From: Liolophura sinensis
Lineage: Eukaryota; Mollusca; Polyplacophora; Chitonida; Chitonidae
DNA length: 60,000 nt
Assembly: GCF_032854445.1 (NCBI RefSeq)
Contig: NC_088300.1
Coordinates: 64,766,984-64,826,983 of the forward strand
Direction of reading: 5' to 3'
Shown here: positions 45,557-56,600 of the stretch, one piece after another
Layout: each line of letters opens with the position of its first letter
Numbering within the stretch: the stretch's first letter is position 1
Made by a program: the position numbers and the translations under genes
Notes under the pieces: model-generated
The model's database searches: none
Told to the model about the DNA's origin: nothing
What the model saw: only the letters and a program-made list of their open reading frames with translations

Positions 45557-48500
45557 CTGCAACAAATGAACATAAGTATCAATTAATTAACTAACGCATG
45601 TTGACTATTACAGCCAAACCAACCAAAATGAACATTGGACATAAGGCTGAGAATTAGCCAGGTTCCAGACAATGTTTAACTGAAGTTACTTTATATTCAG
45701 CTTCAGAGTTCAATTTTCTCTCCCACTCACCTGTCTATTTGTCTCAGTGTTGTTTGATAGAAATGCTCCAGGTCCCCCACAACAAAGTGTTTACGTCCAA
45801 ATGGTAAATCACAGACAACAGCATCGACACTGTTACATCTTATGGGCAAGCCTGGTTTAAAAAGAAATTTGGATGTCAAAAAGCCATGAAATCTGCTCAA
45901 AAGGAAACGACAATTGCTGCTATCCTTGCACAATTAAATTACACATAATAAAATAAGATACTGATGTATTACCATTAAGCCATTTTTGAACATAATTTAA
46001 TGAAAGCATTTAAAGATTTAATATACTCGTAATTATTACTAAACTGTTCAAATCAGCTTTGATCAGGCTCACTGAAGCCGTTCTTGAAACTGCAATATTC
46101 TCAGAGGCCATCTTCAGCTGGATGTCAGATTTATCCACACCAACAAAAATGGCATCCTATTAAAAAAAAATCAATGATTAGCCCATGTAGGCCCATCTCA
46201 TTGTACACACTCTTGGCATATCATACTAATTATGTAATGGGGCACCTTTCCCACTTAAAAAAATTCGGTCTCAAGCTGTGCCGTCTATTTGTGACAATAT
46301 GGGAACAAATCTGCAGCACTGGTGTAATACACAAGAACAATGGTCAACCCAGGTTGAGCATCATGCAGGAAAATGTACCCAATTAATATTAACACAATTC
46401 CGTGCAAAATTTTTCCATGGACAAAGAAGAAAACATAAGGTCAAAAGAAAATAATGGTTATGATGTACTAAATCATCCTCATAAGACTGTTAACAGTCAA
46501 GACAGACAGCATGAAAGATAGCCTTAAAATCACGAACTTCAATATTTGTGCATTTCTATCCAGTAATAATACAAAATACATATGCATGTAGTTAGGCTGT
46601 TAGGCATATGTATACATAAGGTATGAAATCCAATAATACTTACTGTTATTTGCACTGTTCATAAATCAGATATAAGTGTCATACCTTCCAATTCCGTGAC
46701 CCTTCAATCAATATTGTTGCTTTTCCACATAATGGATCTAGAATTAAACTGCCTGGCTACAAAAAAAGCAACAAACAAAAAAAAAAGACAGAACTGATAA
46801 ACCAAAATTTGAGTTAAAACAGAATAAAGGAAGTTGTTGAAGGTTGAAAGTTGAAGGTAGATCACAAACACTGCTGAACTGCATACAGATAGTTAAATGC
46901 CCCACAAATTGATTCCAACCATTTAAAATGCAGAAAACAAAATAAAAACATTACAATTTGATGATCCAACGTCAGAAAATCTACTTTATTTCCTTACAGT
47001 AAATATGTAGGTTCACACCAGGGCCAGGGGTATGCTTTGGGCGTACCAAATACTTCCTACATGTCACAAATGGTACTTTTTGCTGCCTCGCTTGGCACTC
47101 AGCACTGAGCGGTTAGAAACAGGATTGTTTGGCCTGATGTAAGTATAATGTGACTGAGTGGGGTGTTATGTCTGGTGTCTTTGGCATGATACATCAGTTG
47201 TAATGGCACTTCGTGGCATGGACTCGCCCTGCCACACAGTATATGCACACAACTAATAACTCACTGCCGTCACATGACTGAAAACGGTACAACGTTAAAA
47301 TCAAAATATACATATTCATTTTTAAATTCCCTGACAGTAACATGTGGATGTAAAATGTACACGGCACAAAATCACCTACCTGTATATCAGCCAGACTACA
47401 CATGATCCAGGCGACTGTAGACCGTAACCCATGATGTCTGATGTATGGCCGTCTGGACAAGGGCTCCCTGCAAAAACGGAACTGTAGGCTACATTTGGTT
47501 ACAGCACCTTAACAGAGTTGAGCAGATCTGTCGACAAGATCTCAATAATGCCATAAAATACTTAATATGCATCTATGGAATGTCATAAGCATCAGGATGC
47601 GTCATTATTTGTGAGCTAATGCACATAAAGTAAGATAACCCACACATACTAACAAAACCACAGTTGTTACCTCCCCTGACACACACAAGACTTTGTAAAC
47701 ATGACAATACAATGCATCTAGCTGGTATCTTTTGATGAATGTGCATTTCATTTAAAGCAAAAGACAAAAAAAAAAAAAGGTGAAAAAGTTCCTCCATTCT
47801 ATAATATTAAATTTGATATTCTGAACAAATGCTTAACTAACACATATTTTGCTCACCTGACCATTGGGATGCCTACAGTAAAGTTGTCATCATTGAGGTG
47901 AACTGAAACCTAAAATCAGGAATTAAACTTCATAAATGAGCATATAGGCTGTTTTTGCGACAAATGCTACATATCTACATCAACATCTACACCAAGTTGT
48001 AAATCTGAAAAGCAAACTTTGGAAGAGGAAACATTTACTGGACGATTACTGAGTTAAGAGCTGATAACTTCAACCACAACACAATTTATTTATTTATTTG
48101 AATGGTGTGCTCAAGAATACTTCACTTATACGATGTCAGCCAGCATTATGGCGGGAGTCCATGGTAATCTTTAACAAAAGGTTATGTTATATTTATGATT
48201 TTAGGTTTTCATGAAGAGTGATCATATCATATGGTGATTCCCCTAGTAGAAGTCTTGAAACACTCAGTACATTCTTCAGTACGGCTACTTATCATTGTAC
48301 ATTTTGCAAATAGACCCTGACTAGGCACTACATGCAAAGTGAATATTTATAGTGTAAAGCCATAATTGATATTACACTTACCTCCATATCTGGATGCCGC
48401 AAATCAATTTGCCAGCCCATTAGACTAGATAATTTCCTTCCAATTCTGTGGGATAAATCCTAAAACAAAGTATTAAATTTTATCCTTTTCTTCAAAACAC

Positions 48501-50444
48501 TTAATTTAATACACTGGTATAGCTATTACGTTACAATTACACATAACTGACCTCCTGATTCTGAATGGAAGGTATTTAACACGTAAACTACTCATCACCA
48601 CAAATACTGTTAAAACAAAACGAGAAAATGTCTTCTTGCCTTCAAGTACTGATATACAAAAGAAATCAAAATGTTAATTTTGTTTGATGCCATCACAATG
48701 ACATGTCAGTCATATATATATATACACATACATTCTCATATCCTCGCTGACATGTTAACACTTACCTGTGGGTTACATTTTCTGGATATCCTTCCTGAAC
48801 ATTTACAAGATACTCGAAATGACACATTTTTGACGGAGTCACACTGATTTTCATGACTGTCAAGCCTTCTACGCTTAACAAGAGATTCCTCAAAATGTGC
48901 CGCAGTCTCTTTCTTCCATTGTTGATAGTTGACTGCACACTGTGCCCACAAATGTCTTCTCATCAAACAGTGATTGAGCTTTTCCATTTCAAGTCGGAAT
49001 CCTAAAATTCAGACTCCACAACATGTGGAAAGGAATCTCATGCATAATGCACACATTTCACAAAACCTGTGTAAAACTTGTACATGTAAAAAAAGGCATT
49101 TCATCATTCAAGCTGATGAATAATAAGCTGTAAAGGTGTGTGTTTTTTTTTTTTTAATTTCATGCAATTACAAGGATGGAAAGCTAATTTCTAAAAGAGC
49201 AGTGTTAAATGTCTAGGTAATATCTTTCATAATGTTTCAAAGTTTTGCTTCATCAATGACAACTTTATTAAGACTACTCCATGTACACAATCTACCATAA
49301 CATGAAAACAAATTAACTTCTGTGACAATGAGTCTATTTAGAAAAGATTATGAAATTTATGTGAAAATAACCAAGTCAAGGAAGTTTTCAGATGATATCC
49401 AGCATAAGTCTTGTGACTAGATGACATCCCAAATGGGGTAACTTTTCAAGAAGTTTCTAACATTGAAAAATAAAGTGTAAATAAATATTGGTGTAGTGAA
49501 AATTATTCTGGGAGACAGTTGACAATGATATCTGCTGAAATAAATCCAGAATGCTAAATTGTCAAAATGAAAGGACTGTTGGTTCCTTTTATATCTAACC
49601 ATTGCATATTTCCTTAGTTTTCATCTGTGTAATTTGAAGAAATATCCTCTCCACACATCGTAATGACTTCAGACAGGCTAAATTCTGCGAGCATATGTTG
49701 AAGTAGACTTTCCCATCAGTGACTCTTATCTGGTAAAATATAATTAAACATGTGGAAAGAACAAGCATGTTACATATTCTGAATCTGATTAAAACTATTT
49801 ATACACTGGCATAAAACATGTGATAGCGGTATGTTCTTTAATATTTCCTACAGGTCAAACATGCACCCCACCCCTGCCCTCTGCCAATCCCCACCCCATC
49901 AAATAAATAAATATTTATACTGCTAACATATATACTCCAGGACGCTGAGTACTCTGTCCGAGTACACTGACTGTTGGTGGAGGAATATTTGAATGCACCG
50001 TATTCATGGCTGCTCAACCTACAGTCAGAGACAATCACCCTCAGTAGGTTGAGCAGCTATAAACAACGCATACCTATATATTGCTCAACCAACGGTCAGC
50101 ATACTCAGACTATTTTAAATAGGCCTACACATTTAATTTGGAATTTAATCTACATTTGCCAGGAGTACATTTCATAAAGCTGACCATTATCCATATCGGT
50201 CGTTGGTGCAGATATACTGCAAATATCAAATAGATATCAAAACAAATTTTTGAATGTTAACTCATCTCAACTAGCCGCCATCTGAGAGTGTGTGCGGACT
50301 GCAAACACAAATTCCATTCTTATTTCTACTCCACGAACATTTACAAACCTCTTCGATACAGTCCAAATCCTTCAATTCTTTTGCAGCGAAATGTTCCGTT
50401 CCTCTGCCTGCTGTAGAATAACATCCAACAGTCTGCTTAGCCAT
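44974..50444 (-). CDS. THUMPD2: THUMP domain-containing protein 2, RNA guanosine-N2 methyltransferase, 10 exons, complete
   Basis: THUMPD2 is an SAM-dependent methyltransferase; the human protein, with TRMT112, makes m2G in U6 snRNA. Exons in order: 50349-50444, 49600-49729, 48766-49001, 48382-48459, 47857-47909, 47380-47467, 46685-46756, 46045-46156, 45731-45851, 44974-45556. All are GT-AG with consistent phases and total 522 codons plus TGA (human about 503). Visible: N-terminal CYSTAGRGTEHFAAKEL, VTDGKVYFNICSQNL, THUMP FRVSCKCSG (about 137-145), HHGLRSTVAWIMCSLADIQ (211-227), motif I LDPLCGKAT (233-241), the post-motif-I acidic strand VGVD, catalytic-type DLPFG (303-307), and C-terminal SFYIKLGETHSKICTF. 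The start is chosen at 50444 (A at -3, G at +4). An in-frame ATG at 50510 would add 22 residues. The gene is convergent with kindlin. Confidence 0.93.
45731..45851 (-). CDS. THUMPD2: THUMPD2 exon 9: catalytic-type motif DLPFG
   Basis: ACCAG acceptor and GTGAGT donor. It encodes LPIRCNSVDAVVCDLPFGRK. The D-x-P-F-G sits where N2-guanosine methyltransferases have their (D/N)PPF/Y-like motif IV. The Arg codon is split with the last exon. Confidence 0.93.
46045..46156 (-). CDS. THUMPD2: THUMPD2 exon 8: methyltransferase fold, acidic strand
   Basis: AATAG acceptor and GTTTAG donor. It encodes AIFVGVDKSDIQLKMASENI, equivalent to the VGADVSD strand that holds the ribose of SAM, then IKADLN. It ends in phase 1 with a split Ser codon. 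Confidence 0.87.
46685..46756 (-). CDS. THUMPD2: THUMPD2 exon 7: SAM-binding motif I
   Basis: 24 codons, phase 0 at both ends; TTGTAG acceptor and GTATGA donor. It encodes GSLILDPLCGKATILIEGS. The usual DPMCGxGT loop appears as DPLCGKAT, so the second loop Gly is Ala. Confidence 0.9.
46990..47225 (+). mobile_element. SINE fragment sharing a core with the 25.6-kb SINE, in THUMPD2 intron 6
   Basis: It contains GCTGCCTCGCTTGGCACTCA, then GCACTGAGCGGTTAG and GGCCTGATGTAAGTATAATG. The reverse complement of 25790-25880 has the matching CTTGGC.TTCAG, AGAAGTGCAAC and GG.TCACCCATACAAGTATAATGG order. Repeats of this wording are familiar from mollusc genomes. Limits are approximate. Confidence 0.5.
47380..47467 (-). 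CDS. THUMPD2: THUMPD2 exon 6: entry to the methyltransferase domain
   Basis: TTGCAG acceptor and GTAGGT donor. It encodes RPYIRHHGLRSTVAWIMCSL and then ADIQ. The GLRST.AW helix is the usual bridge from THUMP to the Rossmann fold in this family. Confidence 0.93.
47857..47909 (-). CDS. THUMPD2: THUMPD2 exon 5: THUMP domain
   Basis: A 53-base exon with TTTTAG acceptor and GTGAGC donor. It encodes VSVHLNDDNFTVGIPMV, matching the I.IHLND...VGIPV strand pair. The Arg codon is split with exon 6. Confidence 0.88.
48076..48165 (-). mobile_element. SINE 3' end fragment in THUMPD2 intron 4
   Basis: On the - strand: CCGCCATAATGCTGGCTGAC, then GTATAAGTGAAGTATTCTTG, and a (AAAT)n tail. It is the last ~90 bp of the 15921-16179 family. 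Confidence 0.65.
48382..48459 (-). CDS. THUMPD2: THUMPD2 exon 4: THUMP domain
   Basis: 26 codons, phase 0 at both ends; TTTTAG acceptor and GTAAGT donor. It encodes IGRKLSSLMGWQIDLRHPDM, matching the helix and strand GW..DLR.P of THUMPD2. Confidence 0.9.
48766..49001 (-). CDS. THUMPD2: THUMPD2 exon 3: linker and start of THUMP domain
   Basis: TTTTAG acceptor and GTAAGT donor. A charged, variable segment with KRRRLDS precedes VSFRVSCKCSGRISRK, the conserved first strand of the THUMP core. It ends in phase 0. Confidence 0.92.
49600..49729 (-). CDS. THUMPD2: THUMPD2 exon 2
   Basis: TACCAG acceptor and GTTAGA donor. It encodes VTDGKVYFNICSQNLACL and then CVERIFLQI, matching the GKVFF...ERLFLLI region of human THUMPD2. 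The Gly codon is split with exon 3. The exon is too short to appear as a long ORF. Confidence 0.85.
50349..50444 (-). CDS. THUMPD2: THUMPD2 exon 1
   Basis: 32 codons from a strong-context ATG to a GTTTGT donor, phase 0. It encodes the TAGRG..HFAAKEL segment typical of the THUMPD2 N-terminus. Confidence 0.85.
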
Positions 50445-51406
50445 GTTCAGCTCTTGTGTCTGTCTCGTTAAGAATCTTATAGTGTGTTCCGAGTAGAGAC
50501 TTATTACCATTTCATTTCAATCGTCTGCTTCGGTAGACTTGGTCCACCATTTTGTTCTACCTATCATGTGACCAAAAACTTCTATCCAATAGTAGAGCGC
50601 GTACGTTTGTGAGTCAAACTTTTGGCCATTCAAATACCTCCTTTCATATTTGTCAACAGTTGTCACGTGACTGGCCGTCAGTATGAAGATGAAGAAGAAA
50701 TGAGGAAGATGACCAAGGGAGTAGGTTTAGACAGAGGTCCGTGAATTTGTGAACACTTACCTGTTTCAGTCAGCGTTGATACCACAGTATATACATATTG
50801 CTAACAGTATATTTATTCGTAGTCTGAGAAACTTTCTGTGTGTTATTGGTAGCGGGTTGTACCTGTGGATCAGTTGAGTTTACTCACAAAGTTTCTGAGT
50901 TTGCAGTATACTGTCACAAAGCCAAAAATCAGTTTAGTTAATGAATTCAAAATCGTACATAATATAACCAAATGAGATTTCTGATGTAACATTTGATTAG
51001 ACAACCCACAAATCAATGAAATCGTAAACTATATAAATAACACTAGGTCGTAAGTTGTGACTACCTTAGCAAGATATGTTAAAGATACACAGAAAAATAT
51101 TTTATAGATAGGATAGATAAACACTTTGTAAAAAGTCAAGAGGAGCCAAACCTATGTCCTAGGATGGCCAACATTTAACAAATGGTAATAGTCTAATGGT
51201 CATACTGACAAACAAGATTTCTTGCTTCCTTATATTGATTTGGAAGTGTTCAGTTCTGTATGACCTGAATGTGCTCAGTATGTTCATAAACAGCTTTGAT
51301 TAGACTTTTTCTTATTTGAAACCATTTACTGAATTATTTTATATTTTCTTGAAACTCATAGCTATTCCCTTCCACGAAAAACACAACACAACCTTTTCTT
51401 TGAAAG
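50445..51406. promoter_or_regulatory. THUMPD2 5' flank with E-box palindromes; otherwise featureless
   Basis: Upstream of the THUMPD2 start are CATGTG (about 50565), a CCAAT sequence (about 50585) and the palindrome GTCACGTGAC (50662-50671), with locally more CpG (GCGCGTACG) than the surroundings. From about 50760 to 51406 nothing is recognised. Promoter function is inferred from position only. Confidence 0.35.
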
Positions 51407-51589
51407 TTAAAGGATTAGTGTCTAATCCATAATTAGCCACCCCTGTATATATTGTTAAATAGAGTTTTAAAAAATACAAGAAAAAAGTACAATAATATGA
51501 GTAATGTGGCATTAAAATCACTAGATAATGAGACTGGTTTTAGTGTTAAAAAGCATACAAGTGACATCAAGCATATTAAATTTCTCCAC

Positions 51590-51760
51590 AAAATCGTTGG
51601 CTGTTCTGCATATGTTGGTAAAAACAGGTCGTCGAAGAACCCTGGAGTTAGTTTTTTCAAGTTTCCAGACGATTTGGCCCTCAGGATAGCGAGGATTCAA
51701 GGTAAAAGACGGAAGGGTTTTATATCCATCAAACACAGCCAAATCTTTGCCGGGCTGGCA
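51590..51760 (+). pseudogene. Decayed THAP zinc-finger reading frame
   Basis: The frame reads VGCSAYVGKNRSSKNPGVSF, then FKFPDD, then GFISIKHSQIF. This follows the THAP order C..., KNRSSKNPG.SFFKFP, F.P.KHS.IC. The second Cys is Gly and the C..HF end has become FAGL, so zinc binding is lost. The inverted partner near 25980-26110 (- strand) keeps [11 protein letters not shown] but has a stop and frameshift. Confidence 0.65.
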
Positions 51761-52626
51761 GGAGTTGGGATAAGATATTCTGGCGGGCAGCTAAATTTTA
51801 TCAGCAGGGAGGAAGAATTGAGATTTAAATATATGTATATAAGCTCTATTGACAGGGCTTGGTGGGTGTAAAACAAAACGGGTTCATTCGTCATTAGTTT
51901 GATTAATCTTTGGGGTGCAGGTAAAGTGAAAGAAAAGTAGATACAATTACATGATGGCTTCCAATGAATATCGCCTTGATACATGCTAACCCATTGGCCG
52001 TGTCCCTCTTGTGGACCAATGAGCGAGCTTCTAACCAATTGTGAGCTGTGCACAACAACACATTGGCTGTTCGACAGCTACAATGCTATTGGTTTCTGAC
52101 TGGCTACAGAGGATGATTAAAACTGAAAACTATCCAAAACTAATCGTGTTGCTTGACAGCGTTAATCAAATATTAATGACTGAGGTTGAATAGATGGCTG
52201 GTGATTAAAATTACTCATCAGAGGTGCAAAAACAAGTGACATCTCTTTAAATACTGCTCAGGGAAAGTACGAAAGCAATCTTACATATTGATAATCCATT
52301 CCCCATTGTTTTTATATCTGATCCAGATTATGAGGATTAGCAACACCACTGTAAACAAAAGAGGATAAAAGGCTCCCTTCATAATACCTGTTTGATGTGC
52401 TTGAGTAATTCTGGCCATAATATAACTAGGAAAATTAAACAGTTGTAAGAATTTTTTTCAGTATTACCTTGATTAAATGCACGAAAATTAATTCCCATGA
52501 ACCTACTTTTGAAGTAAATCCACTCGGGGAATAGAATTATATTTATTGTGGACAGAAGGAAAGAATGAGAAATATTAAATCTGATATACACACAAAATGT
52601 ACACCTACAGTGTAACACGAATAAAG

Positions 52627-52816
52627 CTGTACCTTACCACTCTGTATTGCCAGTGTGGTTGGAAATGCCTGGACAAAGATCAGATTCAACGTCTGAAAAC
52701 TTGGAATCTAAAGTCTGACCAGAGATGTCAGTGTCATAAATCAAAATTTCAGCGTCATCCGCTATGGGTTCGAATTGATACCGCAGTATAGTCGCTACTG
52801 TGTAGCAAGAATACAT
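52627..52816 (-). pseudogene. P2X7-like (zinc-binding intracellular domain) first-exon frame in the transposon
   Basis: The frame encodes ILRYQFEPIADDAEI, then an acidic stretch ending GNTEW, immediately followed by a GTAAGG donor. The Y.FEP...acidic...GN.(D/E)W order resembles the start of P2X7-like domain proteins common in aquatic invertebrates, where WC.CG.C follows. That next exon is not found here. The inverted copy at 24514-24756 keeps the same reading frame and wording but has lost the donor. Confidence 0.5.
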
Positions 52817-53270
52817 CTCGAAAATGACATCATTTTGATACGAATTCCCAGGCTATATAGGCTAGCTATTCTTAGGTTGGCTATATGTGACATCCCCTGC
52901 TGGGCTTTACCGGGTGGTTGGCTGGAGATCGGCTAAGGTAGTAAATTTATTGTTTTTTGTGGATTTAAAGTCACAATTACGTTTCTTAGAGACCCCCCTG
53001 GTAACATACTGTTAAACGGGTTATAATTTTTATACTTGGGACAAGTAGCTAAATCTGGACACTAATCCTTTAATAAAAATAGTAAGAAGTACAGCTACAC
53101 CCTTATACAATACAAATCCCATAGATATTAGTGCTGACATGATGTATGTAATGAAATGACTAACTGTAAAGGGATTTTTGTGTATTATTTGCATAAATAA
53201 CTTTTGACTTGATATTACCTTTTCATTGACAGTGAATAGGTAGAAGTTTGCTGATGCAGTCATGTGACCC

Positions 53271-53616
53271 ATGATGAGATGGTTGAACAGGGCTGTTGGG
53301 TGTGTTACCCTCATTGTGCTCATCTCTGTACTGTGTGAGGCCGACAGTGGAAATGCAGCTCACTCGGTTGGTTGTATTTTTGATGAAATTCAAACTGATG
53401 AACTCCCGAAGACAGTGGTGAACTATGTTGCCAAGGAAGAGGTTGCTGTCCAGAGCACGAAATGGAGATCAAAACGCCGCACAGAAAATGAGTATGCGCC
53501 CATTAGGATTACACCATTCTTCACTGGCCTTGAAGATTTTTTAAACCCTGCTGGACAGGAAAGGCTGAAAAGTGTTGTTATAGCAGCCATTCAGAAGATA
53601 AGCAATCTTTTGTCAG
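53271..53616 (+). CDS. M8 peptidase exon 1: signal peptide and propeptide
   Basis: It starts at ATGATG (the second Met at 53274 is also possible). The leader [16 protein letters not shown] is hydrophobic. A KWRSKRR basic stretch could be a processing site. It ends with [10 protein letters not shown] and a GTAAGT donor, phase 1. Confidence 0.9.
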
Positions 53617-56600
53617 GTAAGTTCTGTTTAAGTCTCAAATATTGTAAAAAGAACAGATTTACCAGGTCAGCATTAAAAATATATTTATTGGGATTTTGAT
53701 ACTTTTTTTCTTTTATTATTTTGCTATCCATATTAATTTCAATTTTAATTTCTTTAAAACCCTTATTAGCCAGAATAACAAATAAAAGAACTCCCTATTG
53801 GCCTGCCAATTTTTTTCTGATACAGTGTTGTTTTGCCAGACAGAGAATTTTTCAGGTATAGCCTCAGTAAATTACTACTGTGATATTAAAACAGAAGTTA
53901 GGATGGGAAGGGTAACACTTGAACACTAGTCTTACATGTAAGTGACAGCTCTCAGAAACCTCACTGTGAAATCAGATGTATATATATGTGGGTATTTGGT
54001 TTGTTAATGACAACCCCAAAATGCCATCCCATTGTGGTGTGGTGGTTTTGCTTGGTAGCATGGCCATACATGTATGATATAAGCTATATTGAATGTATCC
54101 AAAAATGGGGACATAGTTTTCAGCATCAAAGGTGTATTTATTTGATTGGTGGTTTACAAGAATATTTCATTTATAAGAGAGTGGGGGAAATCGGGAAATC
54201 CAGGACCGTCCACAGGTTGCTGAAAGACCCGAGCACAATGGAAAGTCAGCATGAGCTAGAGTTGAACTCACAACGACCATAATGGTGAGAGGCTCCTGAG
54301 TCGCTCTGCATTTCAACAAGAAGAAGCACATCCCACTATTTGTATGCATGACACATTTGTATGCATGACACATTTGTATGCATGACACATTTGTATGCAT
54401 GACATACTTTCTGTTCTTAGTTATTCCAGTGAAAGGCCCTCTGCGCCTAGCAAGATATGGGGGATGTCAAACAAGCTGGAAGGATGACACTGAAAAGTAG
54501 GTTTTTATCAGAGTTATGGTTTTTTTTTTTGAAATGCTGTTAAAGATACCGTTTCTGCTCAAATTAATTCTAAACCATGGAGACACTTGATGATTATGCC
54601 TGTGCAGTGTGGATGGAGCTTGAGGTTTACATGGCTTGTCCATGACATTTAATTGGTGTATTGGTATTTTACAATTTAATCACTCACCAATATTGTCTCC
54701 ATACCAAAACATATTTCTGCAGAATTGCTAATGGGAAAGTTGTGGTGACATTACCCAGGAGTCATATACCATATCTTGAATTGCAGAATGCCAAGTGATA
54801 CTGTTTATAACCATCAAAGTGAAGAGTTACAACAGTTGTGCTGTTAGCTCATAAACTGTGTGAACTCTAAAACTGATATTTTACATACATTTTGGAATTC
54901 TTTCAGATGTTATAAGATTGATGCAGGTTACAGAGGGGAATTTTGTGGTGGAGTTGTACAGGTATCTGATGCTCTGATATCTTTTATCACTTTCTGATAT
55001 GTTGTTTGGCTGTATTTTGTGCCAACTTGGCTGTGTTTCAGTCATATCATTTTTAGAGGGCAAACTTGAAAACAGATTCATACAGCAAAAATTAAATTTC
55101 TTCTTTCATGGTGCAGTGGAGAAATCTGAGACTGGTGCGGCCAGTAACTTTCATGAGTCATTTTATCATACATGTAACATGTAACTTCGCCAGAACACAT
55201 GAGATGTAGGTTCAGAACCGGCCTTATGTGTACACAATGAATTGGGTAACAATAATCCCTTGTTGCAATCTAATATTTGTTGAAGACTACTTGCTTACCA
55301 CTTATGTGGAGTGCATATCTATATGTAAATCTCATGGGGGAAAGTTTGTCCTTAACTTGCCAAAGGTCAGTGGTTTACCCCTGGAACTCTGACTTCCATG
55401 CCCATAAATCTGATAAACCATAAAGTTCTTGAGTATGGTGTTAAGCAACAGTGAAATGAATAAGTAAATATTCATTGGGATTGTTTATGAGTACAGAACA
55501 GAAAGTGTTGAATAGTACATTTATAATATGAAAACCAAGAAAGGAAAACTGTGCTGACCATGCATTGGAACTATTGCAAGTTTGTGTATGTTCATTCACT
55601 AATCAATTCATTAAGGTATATTTATTCTCATTTGTGTCCTAGCCCCTTTATATGATGTACCTACAGGTCATTTCCATCATTGTTAAGTATTAACCAATTA
55701 AATGAAAAATTATGGAAATAAATTTTGTGTGTGTGTTTTGTTTTTTAATTAGATACCTGATGACCATCTAGAAGGCTTGTACACATGGCAAAGAGTAAAT
55801 TCCTCCACTAAAATAGAACACGTGGCCAAGGCATCAGGCAAGGGAGTTAGTGATGCTGATTATATTCTCTATGTGCAATCAGGCATTAGTGGACAGTGCA
55901 AGGAAGTGGTGAGTTTTGAGTTTTTTTAAAAATGCTTCTGATTTATTCATACATTCCTCTATTGAGTCATCTATCCAATGTACAGTAAATTTGGTTATTT
56001 ATCTATGCACTGAAAACTTACCGTCGTTATGCCTGTGTTAGGCTTACTAGATCTCAGACATTGAAATCATTTGTGGCAATCATTAGTACATATTATTTAT
56101 GTTTAATTTATATGACAGACTTTAATATTGTTGTTTTTGGTATATGGGGTTATTATCTTGCTGTTAATAAACATTGTATGAATTGGTGTATTCATGAGCA
56201 AAGTGATTACTCTATATGACTATTTATGGATATTACATGTATCAGGATTAATCATCTTCGTGTACGTATGACTTCATTTGTACATGTAATAGTGTAAAGC
56301 ATAATTGTACAGTGTATAACATGTGAAATTTAAAATTATTTTTACAGTAAATGTACTGGAATGTTTTTATCAGTTGTTGCTCTTCCATGATAGCTTGACC
56401 ATTCCATATTAATTTTTGCTTAAGACAAGACAAATTCTGATCTGTGTTTACTACTTTACTTTCAGGGACTAATTGCCTACGCCTTACATTGCCAGTTGGA
56501 TCAATATAACCGTCCTATTGCTGGATATGTGAATTTCTGTTCAGACAGGGTTGAAAGTGAAAGTTTTGATCATGAAAAGTATTATTTGGTGAGTTGTAAA

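Larger units (their letters stand above)
51411..53069. mobile_element. TTAA-flanked DNA transposon with THAP remnant (Kolobok-like), complete copy
   Basis: The ends are inverted repeats: AGGATTAGTGTC at 51411-51422 and its complement at 53058-53069. TTAA flanks both sides (51407-51410 and 53070-53073). The 1,659-bp body contains a THAP-type zinc finger remnant on + near the left end and a P2X7-like reading frame on - near the right end. Established knowledge: the Kolobok superfamily makes TTAA duplications and its transposase carries a THAP domain; piggyBac also uses TTAA but has different ends. No DDE catalytic core is seen, so the copy is non-autonomous. Most of its length aligns, inverted, with 24267-26130. 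Confidence 0.75.

Noticed and set aside
51452-51871. 139-aa intact gene
   Set aside because: It contains a THAP remnant lacking zinc ligands, inside a non-autonomous transposon; annotated as decayed.
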